A DNA stretch of 64,000 nt from an uncultured Acidimicrobiales bacterium (GTDB lineage: Bacteria > Actinomycetota > Acidimicrobiia > Acidimicrobiales > SZUA-35). The stretch is taken from contig CALEWY010000008.1 of assembly GCA_937925335.1 (NCBI GenBank), positions 188,066 through 252,065 on the forward strand, read 5' to 3'. The notes under the pieces were generated by a model. The model saw only the letters and a program-made list of their open reading frames with translations. It ran no database searches and was not told where the DNA came from. Position numbers and translations under genes: made by a program. Shown here piece by piece: positions 33,920 through 42,841 of the stretch. Within the stretch, counting starts at the first letter, position 1. Every line of letters begins with the position of its first letter.

Positions 33920-35145
33920 GTGACGCCATCTCGCCTCTCGCGCCCGCTTCGTTTCCCGAGCTTCCACCGGTCGCCGGTGTGCAGCTCGCGGCCCACGCTG
34001 CCGGGCTTCGCTACCAGGGACGAGCCGACCTCATGTTGGCCGTCGTCGATGAAGGTACGACCGTCGCCGGCACGTTGACCAAGTCGCTGTGCCCCTCGGC
34101 TCCGGTGGACTGGTGCCGCACACTCTTGCCATCGGGTACCGGACGAGCGCTCGTCGTGAACTCGGGCAACGCCAACGCCTTCACAGGAAGGGCGGGCGAC
34201 ACCACGGCTGAGATGACAGCAAACACGATCGCGTCAGCGCTCGGCTTCGAACCGAACGAGATCTACCTCGCATCGACCGGTGTCATCGGTGAGACGCTTC
34301 CAGAAGAGGCGCTCGCCGCTGGTTTGACCGAATTGGCGACGGGGCTTGCGCCGTCCAACGCCGAAGGCTGGCAGGGAGCCGCAAACGCGATCCGCACCAC
34401 CGACACGTTTGCCAAGGGGGCATCAGCCACCGCTGGCGAATTCACGGTGGTCGGCTTCGCCAAGGGCAGCGGCATGATCGCCCCAGACATGGCGACGATG
34501 CTCAGCTTCGTCTTCACCGACGCCAGCCTCACCCAAGAGGTTGCACAGTCGTTGATCACCAACGCGGTCGAACACAGCTACAACCGCATCACCGTCGACT
34601 CCGACACGTCCACGAGCGACACGGTTCTCCTCTTTGCGACCGGAGCGGCGCCTGGTGATCCGATCACCTCGGCCAATGATCCTCGCTACACCGAGCTCGA
34701 GACTGCCCTCTATGACGTCAACCTCGACCTCGCTCACCAGATCGTTCGGGACGGCGAGGGTGCCACCAAGTTCGTCGAGGTCCAGGTCAGTGGTGCTGAT
34801 TCGAATGAGGCGGCAAAGATCGTTGCGCTGTCGATCGCGAACTCGCCGCTTGTGAAAACAGCCGTCGCCGCCTCGGATGCGAATTGGGGCCGAATCGTGA
34901 TGGCGATCGGTAAGGCCGGCCAACGCGCTGACCGAGACAAGGTTGCGATCTGGATCGGCGACGAGCAGGTAGCCGATGCGGGTATTCAGCTCGACGGCTA
35001 CTCCGAAGAGCGGGCGACCGAGCACATGCAGGGCGATCACGTCCTGTTGAAGACCGACCTTGGAATCGGCGATGGTGCGGCGACGGTCTGGACGTGCGAT
35101 CTCACCCACGGTTACATCGAGATCAACGCGGGGTATCGCACATGA
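33916..35145 (+). CDS. argJ: Bifunctional glutamate N-acetyltransferase / ornithine acetyltransferase
   Basis: Recycles the acetyl group between acetylornithine and glutamate. The 409-residue precursor is self-cleaved before the nucleophile Thr194 in KGSGMIAPDMATMLSF, which gives alpha and beta chains. VVNSGNANAFTG and NWGRIVMAIGKAG are conserved. ATG 33916 overlaps the argC stop. No argA or argE is needed in this cyclic pathway, and none is seen. Confidence 0.96.
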   Translation: MSDAISPLAPASFPELPPVAGVQLAAHAAGLRYQGRADLMLAVVDEGTTVAGTLTKSLCPSAPVDWCRTLLPSGTGRALVVNSGNANAFTGRAGDTTAEMTANTIASALGFEPNEIYLASTGVIGETLPEEALAAGLTELATGLAPSNAEGWQGAANAIRTTDTFAKGASATAGEFTVVGFAKGSGMIAPDMATMLSFVFTDASLTQEVAQSLITNAVEHSYNRITVDSDTSTSDTVLLFATGAAPGDPITSANDPRYTELETALYDVNLDLAHQIVRDGEGATKFVEVQVSGADSNEAAKIVALSIANSPLVKTAVAASDANWGRIVMAIGKAGQRADRDKVAIWIGDEQVADAGIQLDGYSEERATEHMQGDHVLLKTDLGIGDGAATVWTCDLTHGYIEINAGYRT

Positions 35146-36071
35146 CGGATTCGTCGAACGCTGTGGGCGAGCCGCCAATGGTTCCGAACGATCGTGGCTA
35201 CGCACCCGAGCAGCGCACTCGGGCCCTCATCGAAGCGCTGCCCTACATTCAAGAGTTCCGAGGCGCGGTTGTCGTCATCAAGTTTGGCGGTAACGCCATG
35301 GTCGATCCCGAACTCTCCCGAACCTTTGCCGAAGACATCGTGCTCTTGCGCTCGGTCGGTATGAAGCCCGTGGTCGTTCACGGCGGCGGGCCCCAGATCG
35401 GCGAAATGCTCAAGAAGCTCGGCAAAGAAACCGAGTTCCGCGATGGTCTCCGAGTCACCGATGCCGAAACGCTCGACGTCGCACGGATGGTCCTCGTCGG
35501 CAAGGTCGGCCGCGACATCGTCGGAGCGATCAACATGCTCACGCCAGCGAACGGCGAGGCCTACGCAGTTGGTATGTCTGGCGAGGACGGAGGCCTGATT
35601 CGAGCAACTCCTCGTGATGCCAAGCTCGGCTTCGTCGGTGATATCGCAGCGGTCAACCCGGGTGTGATCGAACGACTGCTTGCCGAGGACATCATTCCCG
35701 TCGTCTCGTCCATCGGCTCCGACGCGGAGGGACAGGCTTACAACATCAACGCCGACACGGTCGCTGGTGCGCTCGCTGGCGCACTCGATGCTGAGAAGGT
35801 TGTCTACCTCACCGACGTTGCCGGTCTGCTCACCGATGTGAAGGATCCAGCATCGATCGTCACCGCAACGACGGTGTCAGAGGTCGAGGCCTGGATGGCC
35901 GACGGAACGATCGCCGGCGGCATGGTGCCAAAGGTGCAGTCGTGCATCGATGCACTCGCCGCCGGCGCACGAAATGCTCACATGCTCGACGGGCGAATCC
36001 CGCACGTCGTGCTGCTCGAATTTTTCACCGATGCCGGTATCGGCACCAAGATTGTCACGGGGGACCAGTGA
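35142..36071 (+). CDS. argB: Acetylglutamate kinase
   Basis: Second step of the pathway. The 309-residue protein has the ATP loop VVVIKFGGNAMVD (43-55), the substrate loop VVHGGGPQIGEML, GEDGGLIRA and YNINADTVAGALAGAL. The N-terminal helix (EQRTRALIEALPYIQEFRG) is the one used for arginine feedback in hexameric enzymes, so arginine inhibition is likely. ATG 35142 overlaps the argJ stop. Confidence 0.96.
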   Translation: MTDSSNAVGEPPMVPNDRGYAPEQRTRALIEALPYIQEFRGAVVVIKFGGNAMVDPELSRTFAEDIVLLRSVGMKPVVVHGGGPQIGEMLKKLGKETEFRDGLRVTDAETLDVARMVLVGKVGRDIVGAINMLTPANGEAYAVGMSGEDGGLIRATPRDAKLGFVGDIAAVNPGVIERLLAEDIIPVVSSIGSDAEGQAYNINADTVAGALAGALDAEKVVYLTDVAGLLTDVKDPASIVTATTVSEVEAWMADGTIAGGMVPKVQSCIDALAAGARNAHMLDGRIPHVVLLEFFTDAGIGTKIVTGDQ

Positions 36072-37306
36072 CCAACACCACCCATATGCAGGCTGTCGGC
36101 GATCCCGAGGGATTGCCCCGTTGCCCGATCATGCCAACCTACGGACCGCCGTCGGTTGAGTTCGTTCGTGGCGAGGGCTCCTACCTCTATGACCTGCACG
36201 ATCGACGCTATGTCGATTGGCTTGCTGGCATTGCGGTGACCTCGCTCGGTCATTCACACCCGGCTGTCGCCGAAGCGATTTCGGCGCAGGCCAGCAAGCT
36301 GCTCCACGTCTCGAATCTCTTCGCCACCGAACACCAGGTTCCGATTGCCACCACGCTCGATCGCATGATTGGCGACGGTGAACCGGCGGGCGGCCAGGTG
36401 TTCTTCGCCAACTCGGGAGCAGAGGCAAACGAGTGCGCCATCAAGTTGGCCCGTCGCTACGGCGGACGTGGCCGACACAACGTCGTGTGCGCGTTCCAGT
36501 CGTTCCACGGCCGAACACTTTCCACCCTCGCCGCCACTGGCCAGCCGGCCAAATGGGAAGTGTTTCAACCGCTGCCAGAGGGCTTCCGCCACGTTGCGTG
36601 GGCCGACCTGGACGAGCTCGACAAAGCACTCGACGACACGGTCGCTGCGGTCTTCCTTGAACCCGTGCAGGGTGAAGGCGGCGTGAACCCGGCATCGATC
36701 GAGTACTTCAAGGGTGTCCGCCGCTTGTGCGATGAGCGCGACATCCTCTTCATGGTCGACGAAGTGCAGGCAGGCCTTGCTCGAACCGGCAAGTGGTTCG
36801 GCTTCCAGCACTTCTTGAGCGGCGACGATGCACCAGACGTTGTCACCATGGCCAAGGCGCTCGGCAACGGAATGCCGATCGGCGCGTGCTGGGCCAAGGC
36901 AAGCGCCGCTTCAGCGTTCAAAGCCGGCGATCACGCCACCACCTTTGGTGGTCAGCCAATGGCCACGTCTGCAGCTCGAGCAACGCTCGAGACGATGGAA
37001 GCGATCGACGCGCCGGCGATGGCTGCGGAGAAAGCAGCCGAGTTTGAAACTGCGCTCATGGCGATCGATGGAGTCGTCTCCACCCGTGGTCTTGGCTTGC
37101 TGATGGCTGTCGAGCTCGACGGCGTCGATGCCCGAGCCGTTGCCGCTCGTTGTCTCACCGAGGGCCTCGTGCTCAACGGTGTGACCGACACCGCCATCCG
37201 ATTGACCCCGGCCATCACGATCCCGTCCGAGGTCATCGCCGAGGGTGCTGAGATTCTCGCCCGTGTGATCGCGGCCGTTCGAAGTGAAGCTGCAGCGGAG
37301 GGCTGA
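36068..37306 (+). CDS. argD: Acetylornithine aminotransferase
   Basis: Class III PLP aminotransferase, 412 residues. PLP lysine is K263 ([15 protein letters not shown]); [32 protein letters not shown] and [20 protein letters not shown] are diagnostic. The GTG at 36068 overlaps the argB stop and is preferred; ATG 36086 is an alternative. Some family members also act in lysine synthesis. Confidence 0.95.
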   Translation: MTNTTHMQAVGDPEGLPRCPIMPTYGPPSVEFVRGEGSYLYDLHDRRYVDWLAGIAVTSLGHSHPAVAEAISAQASKLLHVSNLFATEHQVPIATTLDRMIGDGEPAGGQVFFANSGAEANECAIKLARRYGGRGRHNVVCAFQSFHGRTLSTLAATGQPAKWEVFQPLPEGFRHVAWADLDELDKALDDTVAAVFLEPVQGEGGVNPASIEYFKGVRRLCDERDILFMVDEVQAGLARTGKWFGFQHFLSGDDAPDVVTMAKALGNGMPIGACWAKASAASAFKAGDHATTFGGQPMATSAARATLETMEAIDAPAMAAEKAAEFETALMAIDGVVSTRGLGLLMAVELDGVDARAVAARCLTEGLVLNGVTDTAIRLTPAITIPSEVIAEGAEILARVIAAVRSEAAAEG

Positions 37307-37310
37307 AGCA

Positions 37311-38243
37311 ATGCGTCATATTCTCGACATCGATGATCTCGCCACGCCCGAGCTCGTCGAGATTCTTGCCATCGGGCGCCTGCCCGTCGGTGAGGTTGAC
37401 CAGGTCCTCGCTGGCAAGGGGGCGGCCTGCTACTTCGCCAAGCCGTCGGCCCGAACTCGCAACTCGACCGAGATGGCGGTCGTCCAGCTGGGCGGCCATC
37501 CCGTCTACATCACCGACGTTGAGGTCGGGATCGACGAACGAGAGACCGCAGAGGACGTCACCCGCACCCTTGGCTGTTTCCACGATGTCATCTGTGCTCG
37601 AGTCTTTGAACACTCGGTGCTCGAACGTATGGCGGCGCTCAACGTGGTGCCCATCGTCAACCTCTTGAGCGACGGAGCCCATCCGCTTCAGGCCATCGCC
37701 GATGTGTTCACGATCCTGGACGAATTCGGTGCCGGTGACGATCCAGCGCAGCCGCTCGCCGGGCGAGTCGTCACCTATGTCGGTGACGCAAACAACGTGG
37801 CTCGTTCGCTTGGGTTGGCGGTTGGCAAGCTCGGGGCCGAGTTCCGAATCGCTTCCCCCTCCGGTTATCAATTCGACCCGGTCGACCTTGATCGCCTCGC
37901 CGCGAGCAGCGTGGTGCCGGTCGTGTCGGATCGTGCCGCCGACGTCGTTCCCGGATCCGATGTGATCTACGCCGACACGTGGACGTCCATGGGGCAAGAA
38001 GATGAGCACGCTCAGCGTCTTCGGGACTTCGAAGGCTTCCAGGTCACCGAAGAGCTCGTCGCCGAGGCGGGGGAGCGGTCCGTGTTCATGCACTGTCTGC
38101 CGGCCCACCGAGGAGAGGAGGCCACCGATGGTGCGCTCGACGGCCAACAGAGCCGAATCTGGGTGCAAGCCGCTCACCGGCTCACGTCGGCTCGTTCAGT
38201 GCTGGCGTGGCTGCTCGCCAACCAGGCGAACGACGGGGCCTGA
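37311..38243 (+). CDS. argF: Ornithine carbamoyltransferase
   Basis: Makes citrulline from ornithine and carbamoyl phosphate. The 310-residue protein has [10 protein letters not shown] with the catalytic Cys and DTWTSMGQE. Two motifs differ from the usual text: the carbamoyl-phosphate loop reads SARTR (46-50) in place of STRTR, and HPLQ (124-127) replaces HPCQ. Because the other arg genes surround it, the assignment stands. GGAGG before ATG 37311 supports the start. Confidence 0.93.
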   Translation: MRHILDIDDLATPELVEILAIGRLPVGEVDQVLAGKGAACYFAKPSARTRNSTEMAVVQLGGHPVYITDVEVGIDERETAEDVTRTLGCFHDVICARVFEHSVLERMAALNVVPIVNLLSDGAHPLQAIADVFTILDEFGAGDDPAQPLAGRVVTYVGDANNVARSLGLAVGKLGAEFRIASPSGYQFDPVDLDRLAASSVVPVVSDRAADVVPGSDVIYADTWTSMGQEDEHAQRLRDFEGFQVTEELVAEAGERSVFMHCLPAHRGEEATDGALDGQQSRIWVQAAHRLTSARSVLAWLLANQANDGA

Positions 38244-38245
38244 TC

Positions 38246-38713
38246 GTGGCCGTCGGGAAGGCGCAACGCCAGCATCAGATCAAACAGCTCTTGGCCGACA
38301 ACCCCGTGTCGAGCCAGTCACAACTCGTCGAGCTGCTCGACGAGAACGACGTCCACGCGACGCAGGCAACGGTCTCCCGAGATCTCGAAGATCTCGGTGC
38401 CATCAAGGTCCGGGTCCCTGGTGGTCAGACGGTCTACGCGATCCCCGAGCTGCCATCGGAGCAGTTCGCGCCGGAAGATCAGCTCCGCCGGGTGCTCGGT
38501 GACTGGCTCGTCGAAGTGGATCGCTCGAACGATCTTGTCGTGCTGCGAACCCCGCCTGGATCAGCCCATGTCGTCGCCAGCGCGCTCGATCGCAGCGGCG
38601 TGCCCGACGTGGTTGGCACGGTTGCGGGAGACGACACGATCCTCGTGATCGCCCGGCCGGACCGAGGCTCCGATCTTCAAACACACCTGCTAGACCTCGC
38701 CGGGCTCGAATAG
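38246..38713 (+). CDS. argR: Arginine repressor
   Basis: 155 residues: an N-terminal winged helix ([43 protein letters not shown]) and a C-terminal arginine-binding oligomerisation domain ([34 protein letters not shown]). It probably represses its own operon through the ARG box at 32788. The start is GTG 38246, two bases after argF. In the usual actinobacterial order argG would follow directly; here 17.7 kb intervene. Confidence 0.95.
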   Translation: MAVGKAQRQHQIKQLLADNPVSSQSQLVELLDENDVHATQATVSRDLEDLGAIKVRVPGGQTVYAIPELPSEQFAPEDQLRRVLGDWLVEVDRSNDLVVLRTPPGSAHVVASALDRSGVPDVVGTVAGDDTILVIARPDRGSDLQTHLLDLAGLE

Positions 38714-38745
38714 CGTTCGGCACGTGCGAGCTGCTTCTCGGCCCG

Positions 38746-39510
38746 TCAGCCGCGGTTTGTGAGCAGGTCGGCGTTCTCTCGGAACCAGCGAGTTCGCCAT
38801 CGCCAGGCGTCGAGAACGTCGGCTGGTTGCGTCGGGCTCCAATAGCCGATCGCGTCATCGATCAGCGTTGCTGCGATGGTCGGGAGTTCGCTTCGCTCGG
38901 CGTCATCCATGCCGTAACCCTCGGCGACGAGCTCGATGGCGCGAGCGACGGCGCTGGTTCGGCGGTCGTTGTCCGCCGCACCAAGCTTGGGAGCCCTGGT
39001 CGACATAGCGATGAGTGACGCCGGATCGTAGAGATGATGACCCGGAGCGGCGAACTCCCAGTCGATGAGACCGGCGAAGTCGTCACCTCGGTACACGAGA
39101 TTGGTGTAGCTGACGTCGGCGTGCGACCACGTGGTCCCGTGGATGGGAAGCGGGCGTCGAGGCTCGGTCGACGGCGGAGGTTCGAACGAGGCGGTCGCTC
39201 GATGCAGTTGGCTGAGTTTGGCGGCGACGATTCCGAGTTGACGGGCGTTTTCGTCGTCATCGCGGTGCCAGGGCGGACGCTCATCCGCAACGCCATCGAT
39301 GAACTGCAGAACCTGCCGACCCTCGTCGTCGATGCCAAGGAAACGAGGCGCTGACTCGAATCCGGCCCGCTCAAGGTGAAGCAGGAGCGCCTCGACGACC
39401 TCGGACCCTGAGCGTCGTGGTCGGCGAATGGTGTCGCCGATGCGGACCACTGCTCCTGCGTTCTCGATGCCGCCCGTCATGAGTTCCTCGGCGGCGCCTC
39501 CTTCTTCCAT
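38746..39510 (-). CDS. Aminoglycoside-phosphotransferase-like kinase, paralog 1
   Basis: 254 residues of the APH/choline kinase fold. The catalytic loop is HADVSYTNLVY and the metal loop IDWEFAAPG. The substrate is unknown; a small hydroxyl compound or antibiotic is typical. Its N-terminus (GGIENAGAVVRIGDTIRRP) closely resembles that of the gene at 39951-40769, so the two are duplicates. Three possible starts lie in the first 11 codons (Met 1 and Met 11). Confidence 0.85.
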   Translation of the reverse strand: MEEGGAAEELMTGGIENAGAVVRIGDTIRRPRRSGSEVVEALLLHLERAGFESAPRFLGIDDEGRQVLQFIDGVADERPPWHRDDDENARQLGIVAAKLSQLHRATASFEPPPSTEPRRPLPIHGTTWSHADVSYTNLVYRGDDFAGLIDWEFAAPGHHLYDPASLIAMSTRAPKLGAADNDRRTSAVARAIELVAEGYGMDDAERSELPTIAATLIDDAIGYWSPTQPADVLDAWRWRTRWFRENADLLTNRG

Positions 39511-39528
39511 GTAAGGGAGCTTCGCAGA

Positions 39529-39819
39529 TCAGGCGGCCGCTGTGTTTGGTTCGTGAACAGGGGAGTGAGCTGCGGATGCTGGGCGAGCTCGACGTACGAG
39601 ACCGACAAGACCAACGCCGATCCAGGTGAGCTGCGTGAGCATCGAACCAAGGTTGAACTGGTCTTGCATGCTGACCAGCACCAATGCGGCGGCGAGCACG
39701 TTGAAAGCGGTGTAGGTCGAGCCGTTGCCGTCGAGTCGTTGCAGCTGCACAAGCGCAAACGACAGGGCGTAACAACAGAAGCCGGCCACTCCGGCCAGCA
39801 CGAACAAGCTCATCTCCAC
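39529..39819 (-). CDS. Small CBU_0592-like membrane protein
   Basis: 96 residues with three predicted membrane helices (about 5-24, 39-55 and 63-78) and a LQLQRLDGNGSTYTAFN-like loop (VQLQRLDGNGSTYTAFNVLAAALVL) that is the hallmark of the CBU_0592 family. The function is unknown. It lies between the two phosphotransferase genes on the same strand, 18 bp before the first. Confidence 0.75.
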   Translation of the reverse strand: MEMSLFVLAGVAGFCCYALSFALVQLQRLDGNGSTYTAFNVLAAALVLVSMQDQFNLGSMLTQLTWIGVGLVGLVRRARPASAAHSPVHEPNTAAA

Positions 39820-39864
39820 GATTCGGTTCCCTCCGAGTACGTCGTGGCCCCTTGACCACTCCTC

Positions 39865-39934
39865 TCATCATCGGGTGATGACGCCGAGTCCAAATCGGGG
39901 ATCCCCCTATGCATTCAGCGACACATCGGGGGAT
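39865..39934. promoter_or_regulatory. Two stem-loops upstream of the CBU_0592-like gene
   Basis: TCATCA/TGATGA (39865-39881, 5-base loop) and ATCCCCC/GGGGGAT (39901-39934) lie in the 131-bp spacer after paralog 2. They may end transcription of that gene or regulate the membrane-protein gene. Neither has a T-run. Confidence 0.35.
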
Positions 39935-39950
39935 GAGACTCAGGCGGGCG

Positions 39951-40769
39951 TCACGTCATGGCCCGAGCGAAGGCGTCGAGGTTCTCGGCCCACCACTCAC
40001 GGCGGCGGTCGAATCGTTCTTGTCCACCCATCATGTTCCACATCTCGATGAATGCAGGTTCGCCAGCCTCAACTCGTCGTCGGACGAACTCGCCACCCTT
40101 CGCGATCGATTCGGACAGGCACGTGAGCACGACCGGTCGGCCGCTGGCATCAAGTCCGTAGCTGTCGCAGACAAGTCGAAGCCGGGCAGGTCGATCGGTC
40201 GGTTCCCAGCCAAGCTTGCTGGCGGCCTCATCAGTGTCGATCGGGACACACATTCGGGCGAAGGCGGCGAGATCGAACTCACGCCGCCCGGGCGCTGCAA
40301 AGTCGAAATCAAGCAACGCCACCGCCTCACCATCTTCGAACACGACGTTCTCCATGCACACGTCGTTGTGGCACATCACGGGCCCGCCGAGCGGATCAGC
40401 GATCTCAGCGCTCCATGTCGCCTCAGTGATCTCGGACGTACTCACGATGCCGACAGACGCGTCGTGAAGGCGGCGAATGAGGCGAGCAATTGAGGCCAGT
40501 GTCTCGTCTCGTTGCGCCCATGGTTCGTAGGGAGGAAGCGGCACGTCGCCCGGCACAAAGACCAGCCGTTCTCGGCCGTCGGGGTCGATCGAGACTGGCT
40601 CTGAAGCGCCGGTGAAGCCCTCAGCACGAACAGCGGTGAGAAAAGCGTGGATCGGTTCCGAATGCGGGTTTGACGGCCGCAGAACGTGGTCGCCGACACG
40701 CGTAACGGCACCGGCGTTCGCTACACCGCCGTGGAGGATCTCTTCTTCGATGGAGCTGTCGTCAGTCAA
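39951..40769 (-). CDS. Aminoglycoside-phosphotransferase-like kinase, paralog 2
   Basis: 272 residues with catalytic loop CHNDVCMENVVF and metal loop LDFDFAAPG, as in APH-family kinases. GGVANAGAVTRVGDHVLRP at the N-terminus aligns with paralog 1, and so does the FDFAAPGxxxxDxA segment. The substrate is unknown. It starts the three-gene minus-strand group, with a 398-bp gene-free region upstream. Confidence 0.85.
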   Translation of the reverse strand: MTDDSSIEEEILHGGVANAGAVTRVGDHVLRPSNPHSEPIHAFLTAVRAEGFTGASEPVSIDPDGRERLVFVPGDVPLPPYEPWAQRDETLASIARLIRRLHDASVGIVSTSEITEATWSAEIADPLGGPVMCHNDVCMENVVFEDGEAVALLDFDFAAPGRREFDLAAFARMCVPIDTDEAASKLGWEPTDRPARLRLVCDSYGLDASGRPVVLTCLSESIAKGGEFVRRRVEAGEPAFIEMWNMMGGQERFDRRREWWAENLDAFARAMT

Positions 40770-41167
40770 GAGACTCTCCTGAGATCACGGGAATCAACGC
40801 CATGGGGGCCAAGAATAGGCCCGGTCGCCGGCGGTCGATGCTGCGCTTTGGCACGAGCGTCAGACACCGAAGCCGTGATCAAACCAGGTGTCACTCCTCG
40901 TTGACGAAGATGGGTTTGGCAGTGGCAGCAAGGACTGGTCGATGTGATGGCCAGATCTCGGCCCTGGTCGAGCGCGGAGGCGTCGACGGTGATTGGGAAC
41001 CGTTCGGTGGCCAGTTGCCGATCCGCTTGATCCTCGATGGATCGGTGCTCGACCCGCGCTCCGGAGAAGCATGTGTTTGGCGAACGGGACGCGGACGATC
41101 AAGTGAGAGTCGGTGGGTGCAGCTCACTGCTTGTTCATGACGAACGGTCAGGTGCCGATAGGGATTC
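40770..41167. other. 398-bp region without a supported gene
   Basis: This spacer separates the divergent phosphotransferase and VWA lipoprotein genes. Open frames exist on both strands but are Arg-rich or lack any recognisable pattern and ribosome sites. It could contain promoters for both sides or decayed coding sequence; no clear repeat, tRNA or stem-loop was seen. Confidence 0.5.
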
Positions 41168-42523
41168 ATGGCACGGAACACGCAATCACCCAGCCCCTCC
41201 TCACGAACTCGAACCACTGGAGCGCTCCTTGTTGCGATCAGCCTTGGAGCAGCGGCGTGTGGTGGGAGCGGCGGCAGTGACAGTGCAGCTGACAAGTTCG
41301 AGGAGGTCGAAGACTCCATCGATGGCGGCAGCTCGTCTGGTGATCGGGGCGACTCCGAAGGTGACGCAGCGGAGAGCGACGATGAAGGCTTCTTCTCCGA
41401 TGAGACCGAGGCATCGGAGGACGTCGACAGCTCTGCTGACGAAGCGATGGAAGAAGAGAGCATCGAAGACGACCGCGACGAGAGCAGCGAGGCATCGTCC
41501 CTCCGAGCGGGTGCCGTCGACGACAACGACGACTTCCCAGCGTTCCTCGCGTACCAAGATCAGTTCTTCGCAACCGGCCTGCCCGTTCGAGCCCTCGACG
41601 TCTCCGAGCGTCACCTCGTGCAGGTCTTCGATGCGAACCAGCGCTCGGTGCCGAACGCGTTGATCAACATCGAGGCCGATGGTCAGGTGGTTGCGAGTGT
41701 CCGCACCGCAGCCGACGGAACCGCTCTCGTGCATCCGACGGCTTACGACGCCATCGAACCCCAGGATGTTGTGTCGATATCGGTTGGCCAGGCCCCGGCC
41801 GTCGAACTCATTCGCCAAGATCCGGGCATCGTCGTGATCAACCTCGACGACATCGCCTCGCGGCCGCAGGAGATCGATCTCGAGATCGTCTTCGTGCTCG
41901 ATGCCACCGGCTCGATGGGTGACGAGATCGGCCAGCTCCAAGCGACGGTTGACTCTGTCGCCAACTCTGTTCAGCAGTTGCAAGGGCAGCCGAACGTGCG
42001 CATGGGTCTCACCCACTATCGCGACATTGGTGATGAGTACGTCACGCGCACCGTGGACCTCACGAGCGACATCGACAGCTTTCGTGAAGACCTCAACAGT
42101 GTTCGCGCCGACGGTGGCGGCGACTACCCCGAGGCGCTCGACGAGGCGTTGAGTGACGCACTGAACCGTCAGCCGTGGAGTGAGCCGTCCACGACCACGC
42201 AGCTCATCTTCATCGTCGCCGATGCACCGCCACAGGCCGATCGAAACGTTGACCAGCCATACGACGACTCCCTGCGTGACGCAGCGAGCCGTGGCATCAA
42301 GGTGTTCCCGATCGCGTCCTCCGGATCATCCGACGACGCCGAGTTCGTCTTCCGGCAGATGGCGCAGTTCACCAACGCTCGCTTCGTCTTCTTGAGCTAC
42401 GGCGCCGAGGGCTCAGCAGCGCTTGGCGGTGAAACCGACATCGAGTCGGCCGACTACGACGAGCTTCCGCTCGACGAGCTCATCATCCGACTCGTCCGCG
42501 AGGAGATCGAACCCCTCAACTAG
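41168..42523 (+). CDS. Secreted lipoprotein with von Willebrand factor A domain
   Basis: 451 residues. A signal peptide with lipobox ends at C31 (LGAAACGG); a long Asp/Glu/Ser low-complexity linker runs to about 115. A short beta domain follows (VLNALINIEADGQ-like VPNALINIEADGQVV) and then a VWA domain from about 235. The metal-ion-dependent adhesion site begins DATGSM, close to the DxSxS rule with Thr for the first Ser. Probably a surface adhesion or binding protein. A broken copy of its 3' end lies 150 bp downstream. Confidence 0.88.
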   Translation: MARNTQSPSPSSRTRTTGALLVAISLGAAACGGSGGSDSAADKFEEVEDSIDGGSSSGDRGDSEGDAAESDDEGFFSDETEASEDVDSSADEAMEEESIEDDRDESSEASSLRAGAVDDNDDFPAFLAYQDQFFATGLPVRALDVSERHLVQVFDANQRSVPNALINIEADGQVVASVRTAADGTALVHPTAYDAIEPQDVVSISVGQAPAVELIRQDPGIVVINLDDIASRPQEIDLEIVFVLDATGSMGDEIGQLQATVDSVANSVQQLQGQPNVRMGLTHYRDIGDEYVTRTVDLTSDIDSFREDLNSVRADGGGDYPEALDEALSDALNRQPWSEPSTTTQLIFIVADAPPQADRNVDQPYDDSLRDAASRGIKVFPIASSGSSDDAEFVFRQMAQFTNARFVFLSYGAEGSAALGGETDIESADYDELPLDELIIRLVREEIEPLN

Positions 42524-42672
42524 CCCTTGAGGCATCGCAAAGGTTCAAGTGATGCTCCTATGGATGTCGAGGGCTTGTTCCATCGAGACCAAAGCCGGTC
42601 TTGATGGCGTGGTAGACCTCGAGCGACCGCTCTGAAGCGTCTGAAGTGTGAGAACGCCGAACCGAAACGCGC

Positions 42673-42717
42673 CAGCTCATCATCCGTCTCGTTGGCGAAG
42701 AGATCAAACCGTTGTCG
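42673..42717 (+). pseudogene. Remnant of a second VWA-gene 3' end
   Basis: This stretch reads QLIIRLVGEEIKPLS and matches the last 15 residues of the VWA lipoprotein (ELIIRLVREEIEPLN) closely, at DNA level too. No upstream coding part, start or stop at the same place is present; an in-frame stop lies a few codons before it. It is best explained as the leftover of a tandem duplication of the VWA gene after deletion. Confidence 0.6.
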
Positions 42718-42755
42718 AGGCGCAGCGCCGTCGTTGAAAATTTGCTCGAGCGCTC

Positions 42756-42784
42756 TTGACGCAATGTATGCCTGTGTATACATT
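42756..42784 (+). promoter_or_regulatory. tctC promoter with inverted-repeat operator
   Basis: AATGTAT (42763-42769) and ATACATT (42778-42784) form a perfect inverted repeat with an 8-base spacer. It overlaps a promoter with -35 TTGACG (42756-42761) and -10 TACATT (42779-42784), 17 bp apart. FadR/FCD-type GntR proteins commonly bind TGTATACA-like sites, and such a gene closes this cluster (51188-51856), so this is its likely operator. Confidence 0.6.
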
Positions 42785-42841
42785 CAGCCGGTCGAAACAA
42801 TCGAGACGTTTGACACTCGTTGGTACAAGGGGAGAAGTTCG

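Noticed and set aside
38746-40769. Aminoglycoside resistance island
   Set aside because: The fold is APH-like, but there is no transposase, integron or known resistance signature.
40802-41140. Plus-strand open frame of 112 codons
   Set aside because: Arg-rich and without ribosome site or family pattern; treated as non-coding.
42520-42783. Minus-strand open frames before tctC
   Set aside because: They cross the promoter, the operator dyad and the VWA remnant, and lack any known motif.
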